Shown here piece after piece: positions 35,574 to 44,789 of a stretch of DNA of 64,000 nucleotides. This stretch comes from Burkholderiaceae bacterium (GTDB lineage Bacteria > Pseudomonadota > Gammaproteobacteria > Burkholderiales > Burkholderiaceae_C). Each line of letters begins with the position of its first letter. Positions within the stretch are counted from its first letter, which is position 1. The notes under the pieces are model-generated. The model was given only the letters and a program-made list of their open reading frames with translations, ran no database searches and was not told the origin of the DNA. The translations under genes and the position numbers were made by a program. The stretch spans positions 815,554-879,553 of the forward strand of contig JACKLJ010000002.1 of assembly GCA_024235955.1 (NCBI GenBank). The letters are read 5' to 3'.

Positions 35574-37867
35574 CAAAACGAGGTCCCGACTTGGAATTGC
35601 AATTTCTGGATTCTATCGCCGGGCTTCTTGCGGATGGGCACGCCAAATGCGAAACGCAGCGGGCCGAGCGGGGAGATCCAGCTCAGGCCAATGCCCGTGG
35701 AGGCGCGGATCGCATCGCCGGTGATCTTCTCGCCGTCGCCGTACAACGCACCGACGTCCACAAAGCCGAACAGGCGCAGCGTGCGGTCGTTGCCGGCGCC
35801 CGGGAACGGCGTGATGAACTCGGTGTTCAGGGTGAACTTGCGCGTGCCACCGATGAAGGCGCCGGTGACGTCGCGCGGCCCCAACGTGGACTGCTCGAAC
35901 CCGCGCACCGAACCCAGGCCGCCGGAGTAGAAGTTCTTGAACACCGGGAACGGCCGGCCGCTCAGACCCTTGCCCCAGCCCACCTCGCCGTTCAGCGCCA
36001 GCGTGTACTGCTTGGACAGCGGGATGTACTGCTGGATCTGGTAGTTGGTCTTGACGTAGCGCGCGTCGCCGATCAGCCCCAGTTCACCCATCAGGCGCTG
36101 GTAGCGGCCGGAGTTGGGCGCCAGGGCGCTGTCGCGCGAATCGCGTGACCAGCCCAGCGTGAACGGGAAGGCATAGCTGGAATAGCCGAAGCGGTTGGCG
36201 TAGTCCAGATAGGCGGCGGGAATGTTGGTGCCAGGCTTGATGCGCGTGCGCTCGGCGTTCATGCCCAGATACACGGTGTCGAGCTCCGTCACCGGCACGC
36301 CGAACTTCAGGCCAGCGCCCATGGTCACCAGCGTGTAGTCGCCGCCCTGGTCCTGGTAGGGCTTCTGGGTCTTGTAGTAGACGTCGACCGTGCGCGAAAC
36401 GCCGTTGATGGTGAAGTACGGATCGGTCGCGCTCACCACGACGGTGCGGTTGTACTTGCCGGTGTTGAGCTGCAGATCCAGCCGGTTGCCGGAACCGAAG
36501 GCGTTCTCCTGCGACAGGCCAAAGGTGAACGACAGCTTCTCCGCGGTGGAATAGCCGGCGCCGATCTGAATGCTGCCGGTGGGTTTTTCCTTGACCTCGA
36601 CGTTCAGATCCACCTGGTCGGGCGCGCCCGGCACTTCGGCGGACGTGATGGACAGCTCGGTGAAGTAGCCCAGCCGGTCCACGCGGTCGCGCGAGAGGGA
36701 GATCTTCTCGGCGTCGTACCAGGACGATTCGTATTGGCGGAATTCGCGGCGGATCACCTCGTCGCGCGTGCGGGTATTGCCCTGGACGTTGATGCGACGC
36801 ACGTACACGCGCCGCCCCGGCTGCGCCTGCAGGACGATGGCCACGCGGTTGTTGGTGCGGTCGACGTTCTGGCGCGCTTCCACACTGGCGAAGGCGTAGC
36901 CGTAGTTGCCGAACAGGTCGGTGAAGGCCTTGGTGGTGGTGGCCACCTGGTCGGCGTTGAAGGCCTCGCCCGGCTTGATGGCGACCAGCGACTTGAACTG
37001 GTCGTCACGGTCGAGGTAGTTGCCTTCCAGCGAAACGCCGGAAACCACGAAGCGTTCACCCTCGGTGACGTTGATGGTCACCGAGATCGATTCCTTGTCG
37101 GGCGCCATGGCGACCTGCGTGGAATCGATCTTGAAATCGAGGTAGCCGCGTGACAGGTAGAACGAGCGCAGCGCTTCCAGGTCGGCGTTGAGCTTGGCGC
37201 GCGAGTACTGGTTGCTCTTGGTGTACCAGCTCAGCCAGCCGCCGGTGTCCAGATCGAGCTGGTCCTTCAGCGTGCCCTCGGAGAAAGCGTGGTTGCCGAC
37301 GATGTTGATGGAGCCGATGCGCGCCGCCCGGCCTTCGGTGATGTTGAAGGTGAGGTTGACCTGGTTGCGCTCGGTCGGCGTCACCGTGGTTTGCACTTCC
37401 GCCGCATAGAGGCTGCGGTTGATGTACTGGCGCTTGAGCTCCTGCTCGGCGCGGTCGATCAGGGCCTTGTCGTAGGGCCGGCCAGCCGCCAGACCGGCGT
37501 CGCGCAGCACGCCCTGCAGCACCTCATTGCTGAATTCCTTGTTGCCAGCGAAGCTGACTTCCGCCACCGTGGGACGTTCCTGCACGATCACCACCAGCAC
37601 GTCGCCGGAGGTTTCGAGCCGCACGTCGGAGAACAGGCCCAGGCCGTAGAGCGCGCGGATGGCGGCGGCGCCCTTGTCGTCGGTGTAGGTTTCGCCGACG
37701 CGCACCGGCAGCGACGAGAACACCGTGCCCGGCTCCACGCGCTGCAGGCCCTCGACCCGGATGTCGCGCACCGTGAACGGGTCCACCGCCCAGGCCAGCT
37801 GCGCTGCCAGCGAAAGGGAGACGAGCGTGGCGACCGTGCGCCAGCGGAATCGGGTACGAGACATCAT
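35573..37867 (-). CDS. bamA: outer membrane protein assembly factor BamA
   Basis: Core of the BAM complex that folds beta-barrels into the outer membrane. About 764 aa. A signal peptide (RTVATLVSLSLAAQLAWAVD) precedes five POTRA domains (starting FTVRDIRVEGLQRVEPGTVF) and the C-terminal 16-strand barrel. The lid motif is present in SGGLGSVRGFEQSTLGPRDV, and the protein ends in Phe (QFQVGTSF), the usual barrel signal. Two adjacent ATG codons at 37867/37864 are possible starts. It sits between rseP and ompH, the conserved order. Confidence 0.97.
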   Translation of the reverse strand: MMSRTRFRWRTVATLVSLSLAAQLAWAVDPFTVRDIRVEGLQRVEPGTVFSSLPVRVGETYTDDKGAAAIRALYGLGLFSDVRLETSGDVLVVIVQERPTVAEVSFAGNKEFSNEVLQGVLRDAGLAAGRPYDKALIDRAEQELKRQYINRSLYAAEVQTTVTPTERNQVNLTFNITEGRAARIGSINIVGNHAFSEGTLKDQLDLDTGGWLSWYTKSNQYSRAKLNADLEALRSFYLSRGYLDFKIDSTQVAMAPDKESISVTINVTEGERFVVSGVSLEGNYLDRDDQFKSLVAIKPGEAFNADQVATTTKAFTDLFGNYGYAFASVEARQNVDRTNNRVAIVLQAQPGRRVYVRRINVQGNTRTRDEVIRREFRQYESSWYDAEKISLSRDRVDRLGYFTELSITSAEVPGAPDQVDLNVEVKEKPTGSIQIGAGYSTAEKLSFTFGLSQENAFGSGNRLDLQLNTGKYNRTVVVSATDPYFTINGVSRTVDVYYKTQKPYQDQGGDYTLVTMGAGLKFGVPVTELDTVYLGMNAERTRIKPGTNIPAAYLDYANRFGYSSYAFPFTLGWSRDSRDSALAPNSGRYQRLMGELGLIGDARYVKTNYQIQQYIPLSKQYTLALNGEVGWGKGLSGRPFPVFKNFYSGGLGSVRGFEQSTLGPRDVTGAFIGGTRKFTLNTEFITPFPGAGNDRTLRLFGFVDVGALYGDGEKITGDAIRASTGIGLSWISPLGPLRFAFGVPIRKKPGDRIQKLQFQVGTSF

Positions 37868-37921
37868 CGGGTACTGTGAACTGGACGCAGGATGCAAACG
37901 GCTGGGGCGACTGCGGCGGTG

Positions 37922-39295
37922 TCAGCCGAGCCGGCTGACGATGTCGTTGTACATGGCGATCGCCATCATGCACAGCAGCAGGCTCATGCCCACGTATTGC
38001 AGCCGCTGCAGCCACGCTTCGGAGACGGGGTTGCCCGTCACTCCCTCCCAAAGATAATACATCAGGTGCCCCCCATCCAGGACGGGCACCGGCAGCAGAT
38101 TGAGCACCCCCAGGCTGACGCTGATGAAGGCCAGGAAGCCCAGGTAGTAGGTCAGGCCCAGGCTGGCGGACTTGCCGGCGTAGTCGGCAATGGCGATCGG
38201 CCCGCTCAGGTTCCTGACCGACAGCTCGCCCACCAGCATGCGCCCCAGCAGGCGCAGCGACAGCACCGACACCTCCCACACCCGGCGCACACCGGTCGTC
38301 AGGCCCTCCAGCGGGCCGTAGCGCACCGTCACCATCTCCGGCTGGGCGCCCACGTAGGCGCCAATGCGCCCGATGCGCCGCCCTTCGTGCTCGATCACCG
38401 CCGGCTCCACGTCGAGCGTGACGCGCTGGCCCTCTCGCTCCACCAACCAGGTGCTGGCCTGCGGCTGGCCATCCTTGACGCTGCCGCGGATCAGCTCACG
38501 CAGCTGCTGGCCGTCCACCACCGGCGTCTCGCCCACCTTCAGCACCAGATCGCCCGTTCGCAGGCCAGCGCGCTCGGCGGCGCCATCAGGGGTCAGTTCG
38601 CCCATCTCCGGCCGCGACAGCGGCGCGACGATGCCGATGGCGCGGAACATCTGCGGGTTCGGATCCTTGGCCGCCAGCGAGCCGAGCGGCAGCACCACGT
38701 CGCGGGTGCGGCCGTCTCCGCGCGCCAGCTGCAGCAGCACGTCCTCGCCGTCGAGCGCGCCACGGGTGAGCGTCCAGCGCAGGCCTTCGAAGGAGCGCAC
38801 CGGCTCCAGCTCGTCGCCGGCCAGCGCCGCGGCGCGCACTTCCTCGCCGCCGCGCAGGCCCGCCTTCTCCGCCATCGAGCCGGCCGCCGGCGGCGCCAGC
38901 ACGGCGCGCGGCTCCTGCACGCCGATCCAGTTGACCAGCGTGTACAGCAGCACGGCCAGCACCAGGTTGGCCACCGGCCCCGCGGCGACGATCAGCGCGC
39001 GGGACGACAGCGGCTGGGTATTGAAGGCCAGGTGGCGCTCGGCCTCGGGCACGTCGCCCTCGCGCTCGTCGAGCATCTTCACGTAACCGCCCAGCGGGAT
39101 GGCGCCGACGACGAACTCGGTGTCCTGCCCGGGGCGCTGCCGGCGCGGCTTCCAGCGCGCCAGTGCGCGGCCGAAGCCGACCGAAAAGCGCAGCACCTTC
39201 ACGCCGCGTGCCACCGCCATGCGGTAGTGGCCCCATTCGTGCACCGCGATCAGCAGGCCGAGGGCCACGACGAAGGCGATCAGGGTGGTGAGCAT
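37922..39295 (-). CDS. rseP: site-2 protease RseP
   Basis: Inner-membrane zinc metalloprotease that cleaves anti-sigma factors such as RseA and remnant signal peptides. 457 aa. The active site HEWGH is at residues 19-23 in the first membrane segment. There are two PDZ domains in the periplasmic region (GSMAEKAGLRGGEEV and GAAERAGLRTGDLVLKVGET) and the second metal motif NLLPVPVLDGGH near the C-terminus. The ATG at 39295 places HExxH at the normal distance. Between dxr and bamA. Confidence 0.96.
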   Translation of the reverse strand: MLTTLIAFVVALGLLIAVHEWGHYRMAVARGVKVLRFSVGFGRALARWKPRRQRPGQDTEFVVGAIPLGGYVKMLDEREGDVPEAERHLAFNTQPLSSRALIVAAGPVANLVLAVLLYTLVNWIGVQEPRAVLAPPAAGSMAEKAGLRGGEEVRAAALAGDELEPVRSFEGLRWTLTRGALDGEDVLLQLARGDGRTRDVVLPLGSLAAKDPNPQMFRAIGIVAPLSRPEMGELTPDGAAERAGLRTGDLVLKVGETPVVDGQQLRELIRGSVKDGQPQASTWLVEREGQRVTLDVEPAVIEHEGRRIGRIGAYVGAQPEMVTVRYGPLEGLTTGVRRVWEVSVLSLRLLGRMLVGELSVRNLSGPIAIADYAGKSASLGLTYYLGFLAFISVSLGVLNLLPVPVLDGGHLMYYLWEGVTGNPVSEAWLQRLQYVGMSLLLCMMAIAMYNDIVSRLG

Positions 39296-39345
39296 GGTGA
39301 TGTCAGGGGTTACCGGGCCTGGAGCAGTTCCGGGCAGATTCTGGG

Positions 39346-39400
39346 TCAAAAAGGCCTTCAGGCCAAATGTGACGGGCGCAACCAGCTCTCATAAAAATAG
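39346..39400 (-). repeat. dispersed palindromic repeat (dxr-rseP gap)
   Basis: On the minus strand it reads ATGAGAGCTGGTTGCGCCCG, then TCACATTTGGCCTGAAGGCCTTTTTG. It is flanked on the dxr side by a further AT-rich palindrome. Confidence 0.7.
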
Positions 39401-39417
39401 CATACAGCACTATTTTT
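39393..39417 (-). other. AT-rich inverted repeat at the dxr stop codon
   Basis: Perfect 8-bp arms (AAAAATAG / CTATTTTT) with a 9-nt loop, directly at the dxr stop. The T-rich distal arm makes it look like a weak intrinsic terminator or pause hairpin. It joins the repeat copy at 39346-39400. Confidence 0.45.
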
Positions 39418-40607
39418 CAGGCCGCCATGGCTGCCACCAGCGCCCCGGACCTGGCGCGCGCCTGCGCGTCCAGATCCAGCAGGTCGGCCAGCGTCGCCAA
39501 CTTGGAGGGCACCACCGCCGCCAAAGTTGCATCGTTGACGGCGTGGATCTGGTCAAAGCGGATGCGCCGGCCCAGGAAGGCCTCCACCGCCACCTCGTTG
39601 GCGGCATTGAGCACGGCGCAGGTGCCCTCGGGGGCGCGCAGGGCGTGCCAGGCCAGCTGCAGGCCGGGGAAACGCGCCCGGTGCGCCGGCGCGTCGGCCG
39701 GCTCGAAACTCAGGTGGCCCAGCGTGGCGAAGTTCAGCGCCTCGGCGCCGGAGGCCATGCGCTCCGGCCAGGACAGGCCGTAGGCGATGGGCACGCGCAT
39801 GTCCGGCGTGCCCAGCTGTGCCACCACCGAGCCGTCGAGGTACTGCACCATCGAATGGATCACGCTCTGCGGGTGGATCACCACCTCCAGCTGGTCAGGC
39901 CCGACGCCGAACAGGTGGTGCGCCTCGATCACCTCCAGCGCCTTGTTCATCATGGTGGCCGAATCGACCGATATCTTGCGCCCCATGACCCAGTTGGGGT
40001 GGGCGCAGGCCTGCTCCGGCGTCACCTCGCGCAGCGTGCCCGGCTCGCGGGTGCGGAACGGGCCGCCCGAGGCGGTCAGGATGATCTTGTCGATGCGCGC
40101 CGGCCAGCTGGCCGGGTCGTCCGGCAGCGACTGGAAGATGGCCGAGTGCTCGCTGTCGATGGGCAGCAGCGTCGCCCCGCCCTCGCGCACGGCGCGCATG
40201 AAGACCTCGCCGCCGACCACCAGCGCCTCTTTGTTGGCCAGCAGCAGGCGCTTGCCGGCGCGCGCCGCCGCCAGGCAGGGCGCCAGCCCGGCGGCACCGA
40301 CGATGGCCGCCATGACCACATCCACCGCCTCATCGGAAGCTACCATTTCAATAGCTGCCTGCGCCCGCTCCACCTGGACCGGAAGGCCTTTTTGCCTGAT
40401 TTTCTCGGCCAGTTCGTCGGCATGCGGCGCGCTCGCCATCACGGCCACGCGAGGCCGGAAGCGCTCGCACTGCGCCAGCAGCGCATCGACCTGGGTGTTG
40501 GCGGTGAGCGCCACCACCTCGAAGCGATCCGGGTGGCGCGCGATCACGTCCAGTGTGTTGACGCCGATCGAGCCCGTCGAGCCCAGCACAGCCACGCGCT
40601 GCCTCAT
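39417..40607 (-). CDS. dxr: 1-deoxy-D-xylulose 5-phosphate reductoisomerase Dxr (IspC)
   Basis: Second step of the MEP isoprenoid pathway; fosmidomycin target. 396 aa. It starts with the NADPH-binding VAVLGSTGSIGVNTLDVIAR. LLLANKEALVVGGEVF and LPIDSEHSAIFQSL contain the metal and substrate residues, and SGGPFRTR and HPNWVMGRKISVDSATMMNK follow. The ATG overlaps the cdsA stop (ATGA). Residues ~71-89 (RQKGLPVQVERAQAAIEMV) are encoded by a clear repeat copy in the variable part of the N-terminal domain. Confidence 0.97.
   Translation of the reverse strand: MRQRVAVLGSTGSIGVNTLDVIARHPDRFEVVALTANTQVDALLAQCERFRPRVAVMASAPHADELAEKIRQKGLPVQVERAQAAIEMVASDEAVDVVMAAIVGAAGLAPCLAAARAGKRLLLANKEALVVGGEVFMRAVREGGATLLPIDSEHSAIFQSLPDDPASWPARIDKIILTASGGPFRTREPGTLREVTPEQACAHPNWVMGRKISVDSATMMNKALEVIEAHHLFGVGPDQLEVVIHPQSVIHSMVQYLDGSVVAQLGTPDMRVPIAYGLSWPERMASGAEALNFATLGHLSFEPADAPAHRARFPGLQLAWHALRAPEGTCAVLNAANEVAVEAFLGRRIRFDQIHAVNDATLAAVVPSKLATLADLLDLDAQARARSGALVAAMAA
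40340..40395 (+). repeat. dispersed palindromic repeat (in dxr)
   Basis: Reads ATTTCAATAGCTGCCTGCGC, then CCGCTCCACCTGGACCGGAAGGCCTTTTTGCC. In frame, antisense to the gene. Confidence 0.8.
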
Positions 40608-41482
40608 GCGGGCACCCCCCAGCGCTGCGCCGCCAGGCCCATCAGCGCCAAGGCGAAGGGCAAGGTGGGCAGTTGCGCGTCGATGCGGTCCAGCACGCCG
40701 CCGTGGCCGGGCAGCAGCTGGCTCGAGTCCTTGGCGCCGGCGGCGCGCTTGACCAGCGACTCCACCAGGTCGCCCACCACGCTGAGCGCGGCCAGCGCCA
40801 CCGCGGCCAGCACCAGCCCGGCCACGCCGCCGGACTGCAGCAGATGGGAATAGAGGCTGCGGCTCCAGCCGGCCGGCGCCACCAGGCGGTCGAAGCCGAT
40901 CCACAGCGCGGCCAGCAGTAGCACGCCGGCCATACCGCCGAACACGCCTTCCCAGCTCTTGTTGGGGCTGATCGAGGGCGCCAGCCTGCGCGCCACCAGC
41001 CGCCCACCGAAGGCGCGCCCGGCAAAGTAGGCCGCGATGTCGGCCGCCGCCACCAGCGACAGCACCGACATCAGGTAGTTGACGCCCACCACGCGCGACT
41101 GCACCACCGCCAGCCACGCCGCCCACAGCGCCGGCAGGCCAAGCGCCAGCCGCAGCGACGCCGGCAGGCGCGACCAGCCGGGCACGCCGGCGGCGATCAT
41201 CAGCCCGCCCAGGACCACCCACAGCGCCGTCACCAGCCACCAGCCGGCGAAGGGCTCAGTCGCCCAGCCCGCCCGCCAGGTGAGTGCGCAGGCGGCAAGC
41301 ATGAAGGCGCCGACCACCAGCGCGCCGGCACCCTGGGTGCCGTTGAGCCGGGCCCATTCCCAGGCGGCGGCAGCCATCATCGCCAATGCCAGCGCAAAGA
41401 AAGGTGTGGGCGAGGCCGACCACAGCGCGGCCACCAGCACCGCCAGCATGATGAGCGCCGTGATGACGCGTTGCCGCAGCAT
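40604..41482 (-). CDS. cdsA: phosphatidate cytidylyltransferase CdsA
   Basis: Makes CDP-diacylglycerol from phosphatidate and CTP, the entry to all phospholipids. 292 aa with about eight membrane segments. The conserved C-terminal signature is recognisable in the SISPNKSWEGVFGGM block (~residues 170-184) and in VGDLVESLVKRAAGAKDSSQ with LLPGHGGVLDRID (~235-268), which matches the CDS signature. It starts two bases after the uppS stop and overlaps dxr at its end. Confidence 0.95.
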   Translation of the reverse strand: MLRQRVITALIMLAVLVAALWSASPTPFFALALAMMAAAAWEWARLNGTQGAGALVVGAFMLAACALTWRAGWATEPFAGWWLVTALWVVLGGLMIAAGVPGWSRLPASLRLALGLPALWAAWLAVVQSRVVGVNYLMSVLSLVAAADIAAYFAGRAFGGRLVARRLAPSISPNKSWEGVFGGMAGVLLLAALWIGFDRLVAPAGWSRSLYSHLLQSGGVAGLVLAAVALAALSVVGDLVESLVKRAAGAKDSSQLLPGHGGVLDRIDAQLPTLPFALALMGLAAQRWGVPA

Positions 41483-41484
41483 GC

Positions 41485-42216
41485 TCAGCCCGCCGCCGTG
41501 CTCGGTTCGGCCGCCACCTGGGCCGAGGTCTTGCCGAAGCGCCGCTCGCGCCCGGCGTAAGCGGCCAGGGCCTCGTCCAGCGCAGCCTCGTCAAAATCGG
41601 GCCACAGCCTGTCGCTGAAGAACAGCTCGCTGTAGGCCGCCTGCCAAAGCAGGAAGTTGCTGATGCGCTGCTCGCCGCCGGTGCGGATCAGCAGGTCCGG
41701 GTCGGGCACGTGGGCCAGGGCCAGGGCGCCGTTCAGGCTCTGCTCGGTGATCGGCGTGCCGGCCTCGGCGAGGCGACGCGCGGCCTGGGCGATGTCCCAG
41801 CGGCCGCCGTAGTTGAAGCAGACGTTGAGCACCAGTTGCGCGTTGGCGGCGGTGCGGGCCTCGGCCGCAGCCAGACCTTCGCGCACCTTAGGCTTCAGCC
41901 CTTCGCGGTCGCCCACGAAATGCAGGCGCACGCCGGCGCGATCGAGTTCAGGCACCTCGCGCGCCAGTGCGGTGGCCAGCAGCTCCATCAGCGCGCCCAC
42001 CTCTTCGGCCGGGCGGTTCCAGTTCTCGGAGGAAAAGGCGAACACCGTGAGCACCCGTACGCCGCGTTGGGCACAGGCGCGGATGCAGCGGCGCAGCGAA
42101 TCCACGCCCTGACGGTGGCCGGCCACGCGCGGCAGCAGGCGCCGGTTGGCCCAGCGGCCATTGCCGTCCATCACGATGGCAATGTGGTGCGGGACGGCGG
42201 CCGGAGTTTTCGCCAT
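41485..42216 (-). CDS. uppS: undecaprenyl diphosphate synthase UppS
   Basis: cis-Prenyltransferase making the C55 lipid carrier for peptidoglycan and O-antigen. 243 aa. The first conserved region HIAIVMDGNGRWA carries the catalytic Asp17, then GHRQGVDSLRRCI, FAFSSENWNRP, and the C-terminal DLLIRTGGEQRISNFLLWQ and YSELFF. It precedes cdsA in the usual frr-uppS-cdsA-dxr order. Confidence 0.97.
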   Translation of the reverse strand: MAKTPAAVPHHIAIVMDGNGRWANRRLLPRVAGHRQGVDSLRRCIRACAQRGVRVLTVFAFSSENWNRPAEEVGALMELLATALAREVPELDRAGVRLHFVGDREGLKPKVREGLAAAEARTAANAQLVLNVCFNYGGRWDIAQAARRLAEAGTPITEQSLNGALALAHVPDPDLLIRTGGEQRISNFLLWQAAYSELFFSDRLWPDFDEAALDEALAAYAGRERRFGKTSAQVAAEPSTAAG

Positions 42217-42255
42217 GCGGGCGCTGGAAGAAGCGGATGGAGCAGCGCCTGCCGC

Positions 42256-42816
42256 TCACACCGCCATGATTTCCTTTTCCTTCTCGGCCACCAGCGCGTC
42301 GATGTCGGACACGTGCTTGTCGGTGGCCTTCTGGATGTCGGCCTCGGCGCGCTTCTGGTCGTCCTCGGTGGCTTCCTTGTCCTTGACCAGCTTCTTGGTA
42401 GCGTCGTTGGCGTCGCGGCGCAGGTTGCGGATGGCGACCTTGGCGCTCTCGCCCTCGTGGCGCACCAGCTTGGTCATTTCCTTGCGGCGCTCCTCGCTCA
42501 TCGGCGGCATGGGCACGCGGATCAACTCGCCCATGCTGGCGGGGTTGAGGCCTAGGTCGCTTTCGCGGATGGCCTTCTCGATCTTGGCGCCCATGCCCTT
42601 TTCCCAGGGCTGCACGCTGATGGTGCGGGCATCCAGCAGCGACACGTTGGCCACCTGCGACAGCGGCACCTGGCTGCCGTAGTACTCGACGTGGATGGTG
42701 TCCAGCAGCGCCGGGTTGGCGCGGCCGGTGCGGATCTTGGTCAGGTTGTGCTTGAAGGCCTCGATGGACTGGTCCATCTTGCCTTGGGCTTGCTTCTTGA
42801 TGTCTGCAATCGTCAT
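42256..42816 (-). CDS. frr: ribosome recycling factor Frr
   Basis: Splits post-termination ribosomes together with EF-G. 186 aa, full length. It has two domains: a three-helix bundle with KMDQSIEAFKHNLTKIRTGR near the start and PMPPMSEERRKEMTKLVRHE in the middle. GGAGA precedes the ATG with a normal gap. It lies between pyrH and uppS. Confidence 0.97.
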   Translation of the reverse strand: MTIADIKKQAQGKMDQSIEAFKHNLTKIRTGRANPALLDTIHVEYYGSQVPLSQVANVSLLDARTISVQPWEKGMGAKIEKAIRESDLGLNPASMGELIRVPMPPMSEERRKEMTKLVRHEGESAKVAIRNLRRDANDATKKLVKDKEATEDDQKRAEADIQKATDKHVSDIDALVAEKEKEIMAV

Positions 42817-42941
42817 GTCAGTCTCTCCAACCGTACATTATTGCGCCTGCCAGCTTCTCCAGGCAGGACTGTCCGGCGGCTGGCGCCACCGGCTTGAACC
42901 CCCGGCCGACCGAACCGGCCGGCTGGCCGTCAGCAGCGGCC

Positions 42942-43670
42942 TCACACGTGGACGAGCGTGCCTTCGTCCTCGCCCGCCACCACGCGCTTGAGCGCGCCGG
43001 GCTTGAAGATCGAGAACACCTTGATCGGCAGACGCTGGTCGCGGCACAGCGCGAAGGCCGTGGCATCCATGATGCCGAGGTTCTGGCCCATCGCCTCGTC
43101 GAAGGTGAGCTTCGCGTAGCGCGTGGCCTTGGGGTCTTTCTTGGGATCGGCGGTGTAGACGCCGTCCACCTTGGTGGCCTTGAGCACCATCTCGGCGCCG
43201 ATCTCGGCCCCGCGCAGGGCGGCCGCGGTGTCCGTGGTGAAGAACGGGTTGCCGGTACCGGCAGCGAACACCACAACCTTGCCTTCTTCCAGGTATTGCA
43301 GTGCCTTGGGCCGCACGTAGGGTTCGACCACCTGCTCGATGCCGATGGCCGACATGACCCGTGCGATCAGGCCGGTCTTGTTCATCGCGTCGGCCAGCGC
43401 CAGCGCGTTCATCACCGTGGCCAGCATGCCCATGTAGTCGGCGGTGGCGCGGTCCATGCCGGCCGAGCCGCCGGCCACGCCGCGGAAGATGTTGCCGCCG
43501 CCGATGACCACCGCCACCTGCACACCCATGCGGGTGACCTCGGCCACCTCGCCCACGATGCGCTCGATGGTTGCCTGGTTGATGCCGAAGGCGTCGTCGC
43601 CCATCAGGGCCTCACCGGAGAGCTTGAGCAGGATGCGCTTGTAGGCGGTCTTCGGCTTGGTCATGGGCAT
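42942..43670 (-). CDS. pyrH: UMP kinase PyrH
   Basis: Phosphorylates UMP to UDP; hexameric amino-acid-kinase fold. 242 aa from MPMTKPKTAY. Two close ATG codons (43670, 43664) are possible, and the open frame upstream is not protein-like. Signature segments are YKRILLKLSGEALMGDDAFG, VAVVIGGGNIFRGVAG, VVVFAAGTGNPFFTTDTAAA and KATKVDGVYTADP. It lies between tsf and frr, as in most proteobacteria. Confidence 0.96.
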   Translation of the reverse strand: MPMTKPKTAYKRILLKLSGEALMGDDAFGINQATIERIVGEVAEVTRMGVQVAVVIGGGNIFRGVAGGSAGMDRATADYMGMLATVMNALALADAMNKTGLIARVMSAIGIEQVVEPYVRPKALQYLEEGKVVVFAAGTGNPFFTTDTAAALRGAEIGAEMVLKATKVDGVYTADPKKDPKATRYAKLTFDEAMGQNLGIMDATAFALCRDQRLPIKVFSIFKPGALKRVVAGEDEGTLVHV

Positions 43671-43781
43671 GGGCTCTGTTGTTCTTGGATGCTGGAGTTT
43701 AGCGGCGCGGGGGCGCTCAAAGAAAAACGCCGCCCCGGCTGCCGCGCAACGCACGGCCACCGGGCGCGGCGCCCGTGAAGC

Positions 43782-44681
43782 TCAGGCCTTGCCCTGCGCG
43801 GCAGCCACCTGCGCGGCCACTTCGGCGGCGAAGTCGTCGGTCTTTTTCTCGATGCCGGCACCCACCACGTAGAGGGTGAAACCCAGCACCTTGGTGTTCT
43901 TGTCCTTCAGCATCTGCTCGACGGTCTGCTTGCCGTCGGCGGCCTTCACGAACACCTGGTTGAACAGCGACACTTCCTTCAGGTACTTCTGCACCGAGCC
44001 TTCCACCATCTTGGCGGCGATGTCGGCGGGCTTGCCGGACTCCTGCGCCTTGGCGGTGGCCACGCTGCGCTCGCGCTCCACCAGCTCGGCGGGCACGTCG
44101 GCGCTCGTCAGGGCCTCGGGCTTCATGGCGGCCACGTGCATGGCCACGTCGCGCGCGGCCACTTCGTCACCCTCGTACTCGACCAGCACGCCGATGCGGG
44201 TGCCGTGCAGGTAGCTGGTCAGCTTGGCGCCGCCGGCCTTGCGCACGAAGCGGCGGAAGCTCATGTTCTCGCCGATCTTGCCGATCAGGCCCGTGCGCAC
44301 GTCTTCCAGCGTGGGGCCGTAGCCGTCCTGCTCGTAGGGCAGCGCGCCCAGCGCAGCGATGTCGGCCGGGTTCTTCTCGGCCACCAGCTTGGCGGCGGCC
44401 TGGGCCATGGCCAGGAAGCTGTCGTTCTTGGTGACGAAGTCGGTTTCGCAGTTGACCTCGAGCATGGCGCCGGTGGCGCCCTCGATGGACGCGGTCACCA
44501 CACCTTCGGCGGTGACGCGGCTGGCGGCCTTGCCAGCCTTGGTGCCCAGCTTGACGCGCAGCAACTCCTCGGCCTTGACCATGTCGCCATCGGCTTCGGT
44601 CAGGGCCTTCTTGCACTCCATCATCGGGGCGTCGGTCTTGGCGCGCAGTTCGGCGACCATGCTTGCAGTGATTGCAGCCAT
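43782..44681 (-). CDS. tsf: elongation factor Ts
   Basis: Guanine-nucleotide exchange factor for EF-Tu. 299 aa. It has an N-terminal UBA-like domain with VAELRAKTDAPMMECKKALT, the TDFV motif in VNCETDFVTKNDSFLAMA (~75-95), a dimerisation domain and the C-terminal module KYLKEVSLFNQVFVKAADGK. A hairpin with a T-run separates it from rpsB, so its level may be set by read-through. Confidence 0.97.
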   Translation of the reverse strand: MAAITASMVAELRAKTDAPMMECKKALTEADGDMVKAEELLRVKLGTKAGKAASRVTAEGVVTASIEGATGAMLEVNCETDFVTKNDSFLAMAQAAAKLVAEKNPADIAALGALPYEQDGYGPTLEDVRTGLIGKIGENMSFRRFVRKAGGAKLTSYLHGTRIGVLVEYEGDEVAARDVAMHVAAMKPEALTSADVPAELVERERSVATAKAQESGKPADIAAKMVEGSVQKYLKEVSLFNQVFVKAADGKQTVEQMLKDKNTKVLGFTLYVVGAGIEKKTDDFAAEVAAQVAAAQGKA

Positions 44682-44739
44682 CTTCAGTACTCCGTGTTCA
44701 GTTCTCGAATGCTTTTATTTCAATAGCAACCGGCGCTGG

Positions 44740-44762
44740 AAAAAAGGGGCCTGACGCCCCTT
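44740..44762 (-). terminator. terminator-like hairpin between rpsB and tsf
   Basis: On the minus strand a 7-bp stem (AAGGGGC / GCCCCTT) with a 5-nt loop is followed by six T. It lies 27 bases after rpsB and about 58 bases before tsf. Partial termination here would lower tsf relative to rpsB. Confidence 0.75.
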
Positions 44763-44789
44763 CTTTTCTGGTCCGGCGGGTGTGCCGGA

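Noticed and set aside
43723..43745. A possible terminator between tsf and pyrH
   Set aside because: There is a T5 run on the minus strand, but the stem before it is only four base pairs.
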